NCBI GenBank assembly: GCA_015064725.1
Contig: SVRQ01000012.1
Location: forward strand, 1 to 56,601
Direction: 5' to 3'
From: Oscillospiraceae bacterium
Lineage (GTDB): Bacteria > Bacillota > Clostridia > Oscillospirales > CAG-272
Length of the DNA: 56,601 bases
Part shown: positions 33,700 through 41,274 of the stretch, piece after piece
Position numbering within the stretch: position 1 is the stretch's first letter
How the letters are laid out: the number at the start of each line of letters is the position of its first letter
Notes under the pieces: model-generated
What the model was told of the DNA's origin: nothing
What the model saw: the letters and a program-made list of their open reading frames with translations, nothing else
The model's database searches: none
Program-made: the position numbers and the translations under genes

Positions 33700-34659
33700 A
33701 TGGCTATAGTAACAACAAAAGAAATGTTTAAGAAGGCTTACGAAGGCGGTTACGCTATCGGTGCTTTCAACATCAACAATATGGAGATCATCCAGGCTAT
33801 CACGGAAGCTTGCGCAGAAGAAAACTCTCCCGTTATTCTTCAGGTTTCCGCAGGCGCAAGAAAATATGCGAAGCACGCATATCTTATGGGTCTTGCAAAA
33901 GCTGCTGTTGAAGACACAGGCGTTGACCTTGCTCTCCACCTTGACCACGGCGCAGACTTTGACATCTGCAAATCCTGCATCGACGGCGGTTTTTCCTCCG
34001 TTATGATCGACGGTTCTCACCACTCCTTTGAAGACAACATCGCTCTTACAAAGAAAGTTGTTGAATATGCTCACGCTCACGGCGTAGTTGTAGAAGGCGA
34101 GCTCGGCGTTCTTGCCGGCGTTGAAGACGACGTTGTTGCAGAACATTCTTCCTACACACGTCCCGAAGAGGTTCAGGAATTCGTTGAACGCACAGGCGTT
34201 GACTCTCTTGCTATCTCCATCGGTACATCCCACGGTGCATACAAGTTCACAGCTAAACAGTGCACAAGAAATGAAAAGGGCATTCTCGTTCCGCCTCCGC
34301 TCCGTTTCGATATCCTTGAAGAGATCGAAAAGAGACTCCCCGGCTTCCCGATCGTTCTCCACGGCGCTTCTTCCGTACCTCAGGAATACGTTCAGGAGAT
34401 CAACCAGCTCGGCGGCACTCTCCCTGATGCTGTAGGTATCCCCGAAGAACAGCTCCGCAAGGCTGCTTCTATGGCTGTATGTAAGATCAACATCGACTCC
34501 GATATCCGTCTTGCTATGACAGCAGGCATCCGCCGCGTTATGGCAAACGAACCCTCCGTATTCGACCCCAGAACATACCTCACGGTTGCTCGTGCAGAAG
34601 TTAAGAAGATGGTTAAGCACAAGCTCGTTGACGTTCTCGGCTCCAACGGCAAGGCGTAA
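33700..34659 (+). CDS. fba: class II fructose-1,6-bisphosphate aldolase
   Basis: This 319-residue zinc enzyme of glycolysis and gluconeogenesis has metal ligands and active-site motifs LALHLDHGADF, MIDGSHHSFEDN, VEGELGVLAGVEDD, IGTSHGAYKF, VLHGASSVP and KINIDSDIR. GAGGAAC precedes the ATG. A promoter TTGCAA, 17 bases, TAAAAT lies at about 33617-33645. Its codon use is strongly biased, as expected for a highly expressed gene. Confidence 0.97.
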   Translation: MAIVTTKEMFKKAYEGGYAIGAFNINNMEIIQAITEACAEENSPVILQVSAGARKYAKHAYLMGLAKAAVEDTGVDLALHLDHGADFDICKSCIDGGFSSVMIDGSHHSFEDNIALTKKVVEYAHAHGVVVEGELGVLAGVEDDVVAEHSSYTRPEEVQEFVERTGVDSLAISIGTSHGAYKFTAKQCTRNEKGILVPPPLRFDILEEIEKRLPGFPIVLHGASSVPQEYVQEINQLGGTLPDAVGIPEEQLRKAASMAVCKINIDSDIRLAMTAGIRRVMANEPSVFDPRTYLTVARAEVKKMVKHKLVDVLGSNGKA

Positions 34660-34690
34660 TTTACATTATAATTTAATTTGACAATTTGAT

Positions 34691-34739
34691 AAAAAGCGAA
34701 GCGAAACGAATGGTTGTACATAATTTTGCTTCGCTTTTT
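34691..34739 (+). terminator. terminator of fba
   Basis: AAAAAGCGAAGC/GCTTCGCTTTTT, a 12-bp stem with a long loop and a T-run after it. Confidence 0.8.
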
Positions 34740-34745
34740 GTTTTT

Positions 34746-34886
34746 TTGTGTGCGAAATTTTACGCGGAGCTTGTGGAGGATGAAGCCCCGAACGTGTGGT
34801 ACTTCTTGGCGGCTTTCGTTATCGTCCTTTCGGGTATAAGCGTGGTAATTGTTATTGTGAGAAAAAAGAAGAAAAAGGGTGTATAA
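34746..34886 (+). CDS. possible 46-residue single-pass membrane peptide
   Basis: A TTG at 34746 opens a frame with one membrane helix (VWYFLAAFVIVLSGISVVIVI) and a RKKKKK tail that would stay in the cytoplasm. It lies between the fba terminator and its own short terminator (34873-34899), which supports a separate transcript. I see no clear ribosome binding site, and the frame runs through the fba terminator if extended to 34686. Treat as tentative. Confidence 0.35.
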   Translation: MCAKFYAELVEDEAPNVWYFLAAFVIVLSGISVVIVIVRKKKKKGV

Positions 34887-34899
34887 ACGCCCTTTTTTC
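34873..34899 (+). terminator. short terminator
   Basis: AAAGGGTGT/ACGCCCTTT with a TTTTTT run, overlapping the end of the small membrane frame. Confidence 0.65.
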
Positions 34900-34908
34900 T
34901 GTCCCTAC

Positions 34909-34937
34909 TTGCAAAAGCTCCCTTTATATGGTATCAT
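34909..34937 (+). promoter_or_regulatory. sigma-A promoter of the 34970 gene
   Basis: TTGCAA, a 17-base spacer and TATCAT, 32 bases before the ATG at 34970. Confidence 0.7.
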
Positions 34938-34969
34938 ATTTATATAAACTTTCACATTCGGAGGAGATT

Positions 34970-36037
34970 ATGAATTTTCCAAAATATATTCCCAGCGGCT
35001 CTTGGAAAGAGGGGCACGTTCAAGGCATTGCGCTTGATGCGAAAAACGGATTTGTATATTATTCTTTCACAACGATACTTCTCAAAACAGACCTTGCGGG
35101 CAACCCTGTGGGCAGCGTTAAAAATATTGTGGGGCACCTCGGCTGCATCACGTTTGATGCGGACAGGGGCAGAGTATATGGCTCGCTCGAGCTCAAGCAC
35201 GATTCCATCGGTCAGGGAATAATGGAGCGCACAGGCAAAGCCCTTGCGCAAGAGGACGCTTTTTATCTCGTCTGCTTCGATGCGGACAAGATAGACCGAA
35301 TGGAAATGGATGCTGAAAAAGATGATGTTATGAGTGCGGTATGGCTTGCCGACCCCGTGCGCGATTATATGGAAACAGACGAGGTAAGCGGATGCGCGCA
35401 CCGCTACGGCTGCAGCGGAATTGACGGAACTGCATACGGTCCCGTTTTCGGTGCGGACAAGGACAGCGAAAAGAAGATTATGGTCGCATACGGTATCTAC
35501 GGCGAAAACGAAAGAACGGACAACGATAACCAGATAATACTCCAATATTCGCCCGACGTTTTTGAAAAATACGGCAGACCATTGACACAGACGGAGCCGC
35601 ACCACTCCGGTCCCGATGCGAGCGAGGAAAGATATTTCTTCCCCACGGGTAACACAACGTGGGGCGTGCAAAACCTCGAATACGATGCATATAGCGAATC
35701 TTGGCTCGTTGCGGTATATATCGGTTGGAAGCCGCAGTACGAAAATTTCAAAATGTTCTTTATCGATGGCAAAGCTGCTCCCGAATACAAGGAGCTTCTC
35801 GGCAGAAACGGCGAGATGGGAAAGGTTCTCTCCTTTGCGAAAATAGGCAAGAGCGATGACGGTGTAAGGCACGGCTGCCATTTCTCTCTTGGCTCCACGG
35901 GCGTTTACTCCTTTGGCGACGGCAGATTTTATTTTTCGCGCCAGCAGGGAAATGCTGAGGAAAAAACTTTCTCCGGCGACGTTTATATGTATAGAATGAA
36001 TAAGGAAAATATAAAAGTTTTTGAAAGAGAAGAATGA
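34970..36037 (+). CDS. predicted beta-propeller protein, function unknown
   Basis: This 355-residue soluble protein starts after CGGAGGAG. Repeated strand patterns (KNGFVYYSFTTILLKTD, AYSESWLVAVYIGW, STGVYSFGDGRFYFS) suggest a five- to seven-bladed propeller. Conserved-looking spots include GHVQGIALD, HLGCITFD, CAHRYGCSGIDG, NTTWGVQNLEYD and RHGCHFSLG. No signal peptide and no glycosidase motif are visible. It has its own promoter and terminator. I recognise no named family. Confidence 0.75.
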   Translation: MNFPKYIPSGSWKEGHVQGIALDAKNGFVYYSFTTILLKTDLAGNPVGSVKNIVGHLGCITFDADRGRVYGSLELKHDSIGQGIMERTGKALAQEDAFYLVCFDADKIDRMEMDAEKDDVMSAVWLADPVRDYMETDEVSGCAHRYGCSGIDGTAYGPVFGADKDSEKKIMVAYGIYGENERTDNDNQIILQYSPDVFEKYGRPLTQTEPHHSGPDASEERYFFPTGNTTWGVQNLEYDAYSESWLVAVYIGWKPQYENFKMFFIDGKAAPEYKELLGRNGEMGKVLSFAKIGKSDDGVRHGCHFSLGSTGVYSFGDGRFYFSRQQGNAEEKTFSGDVYMYRMNKENIKVFEREE

Positions 36038-36038
36038 G

Positions 36039-36072
36039 AAAAAACAAGCGGAACTCGTCCGCTTGTTTTTTC
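36039..36072 (+). terminator. terminator of the propeller gene
   Basis: AAAAAACAAGCGG/CCGCTTGTTTTTT hairpin directly at the stop codon. Confidence 0.85.
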
Positions 36073-36272
36073 TTTGCACCAATATCCCGTTCCTTCCATA
36101 TAATGCAGTAGGAGCGCAGAAAGGCGCCCCGAATTACATCGGCAGGGAAGAAACGCCTTTCGTCATTTTGTGTCACAACAAAAGGAAGACGCATATAATG
36201 AAAACAGATAGGCGAAAAAATTCCCGCCTGTGAACAGAAAACAAGTTTGATTTTATTATATAGGAGGACCAT

Positions 36273-36392
36273 ATGAACTGCCTTTGCAACCTTTTTAACA
36301 ACGACAACATCCTTTGGATCGTTATTATTGCCCTCATTCTTATTTCTTGCTGCGGATGCGGTAACAGCCGCAACTGTGGCTGCGGTTGCTGA
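36273..36392 (+). CDS. 39-residue Cys-rich membrane peptide
   Basis: AGGAGG (36262-36267) stands five bases before an ATG that reads 39 codons to TGA. The peptide begins MNCLCNLF, has one membrane helix (ILWIVIIALILI) and ends in a CCGCG...CGCGC tail, eight cysteines in all. A strong terminator follows (36411-36439). Small peptides with a hydrophobic helix and Cys/Gly tail are frequent in sporulating Firmicutes (YjcZ-like), so a spore-related role is possible but unproven. Confidence 0.7.
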   Translation: MNCLCNLFNNDNILWIVIIALILISCCGCGNSRNCGCGC

Positions 36393-36410
36393 TGCCCGAA
36401 TAGCATAAAT

Positions 36411-36439
36411 AAAAAGCACGCCCGTGGGCGTGCTTTTTT
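36411..36439. terminator. bidirectional terminator (copy 1)
   Basis: AAAAAGCACGCCC/GGGCGTGCTTTTTT. It ends the Cys-rich peptide gene (plus) and the 36459-36686 gene (minus). Nearly identical to 36712-36740. Confidence 0.85.
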
Positions 36440-36481
36440 GTATTATCAATGATATTGATTATTTGGATTCCTTGATAGCAG
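36411..36481. repeat. 71-bp direct repeat, copy 1 (terminator plus gene tail)
   Basis: The terminator and the following 3' gene end match 36712-36782 with two mismatches. The copy supplies the last codons (AIKESK) of the small membrane gene. Confidence 0.9.
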
Positions 36482-36686
36482 TGGTGTTTCTCAAGTGCAA
36501 ATCGGGTAACGAAATTACATATAAATAACCGATAATTCCAAGCCAAAAGCACATTGCGAAGGCGTGGACTTCTTTTCCGTGTCCTTTTAATTCTGCCACT
36601 GCATTAAATTTTGATGCGATAAGTATATTTATATATATCAAGATTCCTGCTACTATGCAAGCAGGTGCTAATATGTACCAAAACAT
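36459..36686 (-). CDS. 75-residue two-helix membrane protein
   Basis: AAGGAG precedes ATG 36686. Two membrane helices are seen (ILAPACIVAGILIYINILIA and AFAMCFWLGIIGYLYVISL) with a short polar loop. The C-terminal AIKESK and its stop codon are shared with the end of ppdK because the DNA there is duplicated. Function is not recognised. Confidence 0.7.
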   Translation of the reverse strand: MFWYILAPACIVAGILIYINILIASKFNAVAELKGHGKEVHAFAMCFWLGIIGYLYVISLPDLHLRNTTAIKESK

Positions 36687-36711
36687 AGCGTTCTCCTTAC
36701 AACTTATATGT

Positions 36712-36740
36712 AAAAAGCACGCCCGCGGGCGTGCTTTTTT
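36712..36740. terminator. terminator of ppdK (copy 2)
   Basis: AAAAAGCACGCCC/GGGCGTGCTTTTTT palindrome with U-tracts on both strands. Confidence 0.85.
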
Positions 36741-36782
36741 GTATTATCAATGATGTTGATTATTTGGATTCCTTGATAGCTG
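36712..36782. repeat. 71-bp direct repeat, copy 2 (ppdK tail plus terminator)
   Basis: This is the likely parental copy: it holds the natural ppdK terminator (36712-36740) and the last codons of ppdK. Confidence 0.9.
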
Positions 36783-39390
36783 CCTGAGCCGCTGCGAGTC
36801 TTGCGATCGGCACGCGGAAAGGAGAGCAAGAAACGTAATCAAGACCGAGCTTGTGGCAGAATTCTACGGATGTGGGGTCACCGCCGTGCTCGCCGCAAAT
36901 ACCAACGTGGAGGTTGGGGTTAACGGGTCTGCCGAGAGTGATAGCCATATTCATAAGTTTGCCAACGCCTGTCTGGTCGAGCTTAGCGAAGGGATCGTTT
37001 TCGAAGATCTTAACGTCGTAGTAAGCGTTAAGGAACTTACCTGCGTCGTCACGGGAGAAGCCGTATGTCATCTGTGTCAAGTCGTTTGTACCGAAGCAGA
37101 AGAAGTCTGCATTAGCAGCGATATCATCAGCTGTAAGGCAAGCACGAGGAATTTCGATCATCGTACCAACTTCGTATGCAAGTTCAACGCCTGCAGCAGC
37201 GATCTCAGCGTTAGCTGTTTCAACAACTACGCTCTTAACGAACTTAAGTTCTTTAACTTCACCAACGAGAGGGATCATAATTTCGGGTTTAACGTTCCAA
37301 TCGGGGTGGTTCTTCTGTGTGTTGATAGCTGCACGGATAACAGCAGCTGTCTGCATCTTAGCGATTTCAGGGTATGTTACTGCAAGACGGCAGCCACGGT
37401 GACCCATCATCGGGTTGAATTCGTGGAGAGAAGCGATGATGTTCTTGATAGCTTCAACGGATTTGCCCTGTGCAGCAGCAAGAGCTTCGATATCAGCTTC
37501 TTCCGTGGGAACGAATTCGTGGAGCGGGGGGTCAAGGAAACGGATGCAAACGGGTGTGCCTTCGAGAGCTTCATAGAGAGCTTCAAAGTCAGCCTGCTGC
37601 ATAGGAAGGATCTTAGCAAGAGCAACTTCTCTTTCTTCAACTGTTTCGGAGCAGATCATTTCGCGGAATGCGTCGATTCTGCCATCGCCGAAGAACATAT
37701 GCTCTGTACGGCAGAGACCGATACCTTCAGCGCCGAGCTCACGAGCCTTCTTAGCGTCTGCGGGAGTATCAGCATTTGTACGAACCTTGAGCACTCTGTA
37801 TTTGTCTGCCCAAGCCATAATTCTGCCGAATTCGCCTGCGATCGTAGCGTCAACTGTGGGAACAGCTTCGCCGTAGATCTTACCTGTAGAACCGTCGATG
37901 GAGATAACGTCGCCTTCAACGTATGTCTTGCCTGCGAGCTGGAACTTCTTGTTTTCTTCGTCCATCTTGATCTCACCGCAACCGGAAACGCAGCACTTAC
38001 CCATACCGCGAGCAACAACTGCTGCGTGAGATGTCATACCGCCGCGAACTGTGAGGATACCCTGAGCAGCCTTCATACCTTCGATATCTTCGGGGGATGT
38101 TTCAAGGCGAACGAGGATAACCTTCTTGCCTGCTTCGTTCCAAGCTTTTGCGTCTTCAGCAGAGAATACTACCTGACCGCAAGCAGCACCGGGGGAAGCG
38201 CCGAGGCCCTTACCAACAACGTTAGCAGCCTTGAGAGCTTTAGCGTCGAACTGGGGGTGGAGAAGTGTATCGAGGTTTCTGGGGTCGATCATAAGAACAG
38301 CCTGCTGTTCTGTGATCATACCTTCGTCAACGAGGTCGCAAGCGATCTTAAGAGCAGCCTGAGCTGTTCTCTTACCGTTACGAGTCTGGAGCATATAGAG
38401 CTTTTCGTTTTCAACTGTGAACTCCATATCCTGCATATCGTGGTAGTGGTTTTCAAGGATCTGGCAAACTTCCTGGAACTGTGCGAAAGCAGCAGGGAAT
38501 TTTTCAGCCATCTGAGCGATGGGCATAGGTGTACGAACACCAGCAACAACGTCTTCGCCCTGTGCGTTTGTAAGGAATTCGCCCATGAGTTTCTTTTCGC
38601 CTGTAGCGGGGTCACGTGTGAACGCAACGCCTGTACCGCAGTCTTCACCCATGTTACCGAACGCCATAGCCTGTACGTTTACAGCTGTACCCCAAGAGTA
38701 GGGAATATCGTTGTCACGACGGTAAACGTTTGCACGGGGGTTGTCCCAAGAACGGAATACGGCTTTAACAGCGCCCATAAGCTGTTCTTTGGGGTCAGAG
38801 GGGAAGTCCGCACCGATCTTTGCTTTATATTCAGCTTTGAACTGGTTAGCGAGCTCTTTGAGGTCGTCAGCTGTGAGTTCAACGTCAAGCTTAACGCCTT
38901 TTTCTTCTTTCATCTTATCGATGAGTTCTTCGAAGTATTTCTTACCTACTTCCATAACTACGTCGGAGTACATCTGAATGAATCTTCTGTAGCAGTCGTA
39001 AGCCCAGCGGGGGTTGCCGGATTTTTTAGCCATAACTTCAACAACTTCTTCGTTAAGGCCGAGGTTAAGAATAGTATCCATCATACCGGGCATGGATGCG
39101 CGTGCGCCGGAACGAACAGAAACGAGAAGGGGCTTTTCAAGGTCACCGAACTTTTTGCCTGTGATCTCTTCCATCTTTACGATGTATTCCATTATCTGAG
39201 CCTGGATCTCATCGTTGATCTTTTTGCCGTCTTCGTAGTACTGTGTGCAGGCTTCTGTGGAAATTGTGAAGCCCTGAGGTACGGGAAGGCCGATCTTTGT
39301 CATTTCGGCAAGGTTAGCACCTTTACCGCCGAGAAGCTCGCGCATAGAAGCGTCGCCTTCGGTAAACAAATAAACATACTTTTTAGCCAT
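36760..39390 (-). CDS. ppdK: pyruvate, phosphate dikinase
   Basis: This 876-residue enzyme interconverts pyruvate, ATP and phosphate with phosphoenolpyruvate, AMP and pyrophosphate. In anaerobes it often works in glycolysis with PPi. The nucleotide-binding N-terminus starts KYVYLFTEGD with GGKGANLAEM. The swivelling domain holds the phospho-His loop GGMTSHAAVVARGMGKCC. The PEP/pyruvate barrel ends with GICGEHGGDP. Start ATG 39390 follows GGAGG; an upstream extension to 39450 has no such site. A long antisense frame covers it but reflects codon bias only. Confidence 0.97.
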   Translation of the reverse strand: MAKKYVYLFTEGDASMRELLGGKGANLAEMTKIGLPVPQGFTISTEACTQYYEDGKKINDEIQAQIMEYIVKMEEITGKKFGDLEKPLLVSVRSGARASMPGMMDTILNLGLNEEVVEVMAKKSGNPRWAYDCYRRFIQMYSDVVMEVGKKYFEELIDKMKEEKGVKLDVELTADDLKELANQFKAEYKAKIGADFPSDPKEQLMGAVKAVFRSWDNPRANVYRRDNDIPYSWGTAVNVQAMAFGNMGEDCGTGVAFTRDPATGEKKLMGEFLTNAQGEDVVAGVRTPMPIAQMAEKFPAAFAQFQEVCQILENHYHDMQDMEFTVENEKLYMLQTRNGKRTAQAALKIACDLVDEGMITEQQAVLMIDPRNLDTLLHPQFDAKALKAANVVGKGLGASPGAACGQVVFSAEDAKAWNEAGKKVILVRLETSPEDIEGMKAAQGILTVRGGMTSHAAVVARGMGKCCVSGCGEIKMDEENKKFQLAGKTYVEGDVISIDGSTGKIYGEAVPTVDATIAGEFGRIMAWADKYRVLKVRTNADTPADAKKARELGAEGIGLCRTEHMFFGDGRIDAFREMICSETVEEREVALAKILPMQQADFEALYEALEGTPVCIRFLDPPLHEFVPTEEADIEALAAAQGKSVEAIKNIIASLHEFNPMMGHRGCRLAVTYPEIAKMQTAAVIRAAINTQKNHPDWNVKPEIMIPLVGEVKELKFVKSVVVETANAEIAAAGVELAYEVGTMIEIPRACLTADDIAANADFFCFGTNDLTQMTYGFSRDDAGKFLNAYYDVKIFENDPFAKLDQTGVGKLMNMAITLGRPVNPNLHVGICGEHGGDPTSVEFCHKLGLDYVSCSPFRVPIARLAAAQAAIKESK

Positions 39391-39538
39391 TGGTATCAAT
39401 CCTCCAATTTTTTTATGTTTTATATGATATAAAACCATATTTACAAGCATATTCTATCACAAGTTTTCTCTAATATCTAGATATTTTTCAAAAATTTTTT
39501 GAAAAATAGAAAAATTTTCTCAAAAAACACATATAAAC

Positions 39539-39567
39539 TTGCAAAAATGCCTGAACTGTTGTAAAAT
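39539..39567 (+). promoter_or_regulatory. sigma-A promoter of pth
   Basis: TTGCAA, 17 bases, TAAAAT, 36 bases before ATG 39604; divergent from ppdK. Confidence 0.7.
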
Positions 39568-39603
39568 ATAACAGATATTAAAGAGAATTTCAAGAGGAAA
39601 AAT

Positions 39604-40230
39604 ATGAATATAGATGAACTTTTTAAAAAAATTGCTGCGGACAGGGAAGCAAAAGCGGCTTGTCCTATAACTTTTATCGTGGCGGGGCTCGGAAACCCCG
39701 GCAAAGAATATGACGGAACTCGCCACAACGCAGGCTTTGCCGCGCTTGATCATATCAGCGAAAAGTGCGGTGAGAAGGTACAGAAGGCTAAATTCGATTC
39801 TCTCGTCGGGGAGGCAAACATAGGCGGTGCGCGCGTGCTTCTTATGAAGCCTCAGACGTTTATGAACTCCTCCGGCACTGCTATTTCCGCGGCTGCGGAT
39901 TTTTACAAGATACCGCCCGAAAACGTGATAATTCTTTGCGACGATATTACACAGGCCCCCGGCAAGATGCGCATACGCAAAAGCGGAAGCGCGGGCGGAC
40001 ACAATGGGCTTAAAAGCATAATTGCATTCCTTGACAGCGTGAACTTCAAGCGCATACGCATAGGTGTGGGCGCAAAGCCTACACCTGAATATGACCTTGC
40101 GGATTGGGTCCTTGGAAAATTTTCGCAGGATGACAAAAAACTTGTGAATTCGTGCTATGAAAACGCGTATAATGCTATTGAGCTTATAATAAAGGGCGAC
40201 ATCGAAAAAGCGATGTGCGCGTATAATTAA
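39604..40230 (+). CDS. pth: peptidyl-tRNA hydrolase
   Basis: This 208-residue enzyme recycles peptidyl-tRNAs that drop off ribosomes. Signatures are VAGLGNPGKEYDGTRHNAGF with the catalytic His, KPQTFMNSSG and GSAGGHNGLKSI. The first ~20 residues are an N-terminal extension not usual for the family. The gene starts after AGAGG. Pth next to mfd is a common Firmicute neighbourhood; here a GH43 gene is inserted between them. Confidence 0.96.
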   Translation: MNIDELFKKIAADREAKAACPITFIVAGLGNPGKEYDGTRHNAGFAALDHISEKCGEKVQKAKFDSLVGEANIGGARVLLMKPQTFMNSSGTAISAAADFYKIPPENVIILCDDITQAPGKMRIRKSGSAGGHNGLKSIIAFLDSVNFKRIRIGVGAKPTPEYDLADWVLGKFSQDDKKLVNSCYENAYNAIELIIKGDIEKAMCAYN

Positions 40231-40320
40231 AAGAAAAAATATGACTTTTCGGTAAAGCCGGTTTTTGCCCCGAAAAAATATTATAAAACATTATTATGAA
40301 ACAAAAAGGAGTGTTTGTTT

Positions 40321-41238
40321 ATGAGTAGTTCGGAAATAATTTTAAAAAATCCTATTGATGATGGTTGGTATGCCGACCCCGAGGCTCGTATCTATGAGGG
40401 AATGTACGTTATTTACGCTACGCGTTCCTTGCCATTTGACGAGCAGAAAAATCAGGTTTGCTTTACCTCCTCTGATCTGGTAAATTGGAAAAAGCATGAG
40501 GATATTATCGACATGAGCGGTTTCCCTTGGGCCACCAGAGCCATCTGGGCGCCTACTATTATCGATAAAGACGGAAAGTATTACTATATTTTTGCTTCCG
40601 GCGATATTCACAGCGAAGAAACCAAAGGCGGATTGGAGATAGCTGTCTCCGATTCTCCCATAGGTCCTTTCCGCGCTTTTACCGACGGCCCCCTTGTTAA
40701 CGGATTTCATAACGGAGCACAGCCGATCGATGCACATCTTTTCAAGGATGATGACGGTACGGTTTATCTTTTATACGGCGGTTGGGGGCATTGCAATATT
40801 GCGGTTATGAACGATGAAATGAATGGCTTTGTTCCGTTTCCCGACGGAGAGATATTCAAGGAGATCACTCCGCCCGACTACGTAGAAGGTCCGTGCGTAT
40901 TCAAGCGCCGCGGTGAGTATTATTTTATGTGGTCCGCAGGAAATTGGGGAGCGGGAACTTATCGTGTCAACGTTGCACACTCAAAGTCGCTTTTCGGTGA
41001 TTTCAGCAATTATAAAACCATTCTTTGTACAGGGGATTGCGATTTTGCTAACGGTCCCGGTCATAACGGCTATTTCTATCTTGCAGAGCAGGACAGATAT
41101 CTTATCGTTTACCACCGCCACGATAACAGTATCCGTGACGGTAACGCACGTTTTATGTGCATCGACGATATGCCTCTTGACGAAAACGGGGATGTTTTGC
41201 CGATAAAAATGACGAAAGAATGGAAAATGAAAATTTAA
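40321..41238 (+). CDS. glycoside hydrolase family 43 enzyme
   Basis: This 305-residue single-domain enzyme has the GH43 five-bladed propeller acids: base Asp in GWYADPEA, pKa-modulating Asp in QPIDAHLF and acid Glu in YVEGPCVF. Members cleave arabinose or xylose side chains. No signal peptide is present, so it acts on imported oligosaccharides. AAGGAG lies before ATG 40321; TTG 40315 is less likely. It separates pth from mfd. Confidence 0.92.
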   Translation: MSSSEIILKNPIDDGWYADPEARIYEGMYVIYATRSLPFDEQKNQVCFTSSDLVNWKKHEDIIDMSGFPWATRAIWAPTIIDKDGKYYYIFASGDIHSEETKGGLEIAVSDSPIGPFRAFTDGPLVNGFHNGAQPIDAHLFKDDDGTVYLLYGGWGHCNIAVMNDEMNGFVPFPDGEIFKEITPPDYVEGPCVFKRRGEYYFMWSAGNWGAGTYRVNVAHSKSLFGDFSNYKTILCTGDCDFANGPGHNGYFYLAEQDRYLIVYHRHDNSIRDGNARFMCIDDMPLDENGDVLPIKMTKEWKMKI

Positions 41239-41274
41239 GGCAATTTTCCCAATTAACGAAAACGGAGGTGAAAT

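Noticed and set aside
33427-34620. 397-codon open frame antisense to the aldolase gene
   Set aside because: Codon-bias shadow of fba.
36853-39432. 859-codon open frame antisense to ppdK
   Set aside because: Arises from the strong codon bias of ppdK; composition is Cys/Ser/Val-rich with no domain, and the sense gene is certain.
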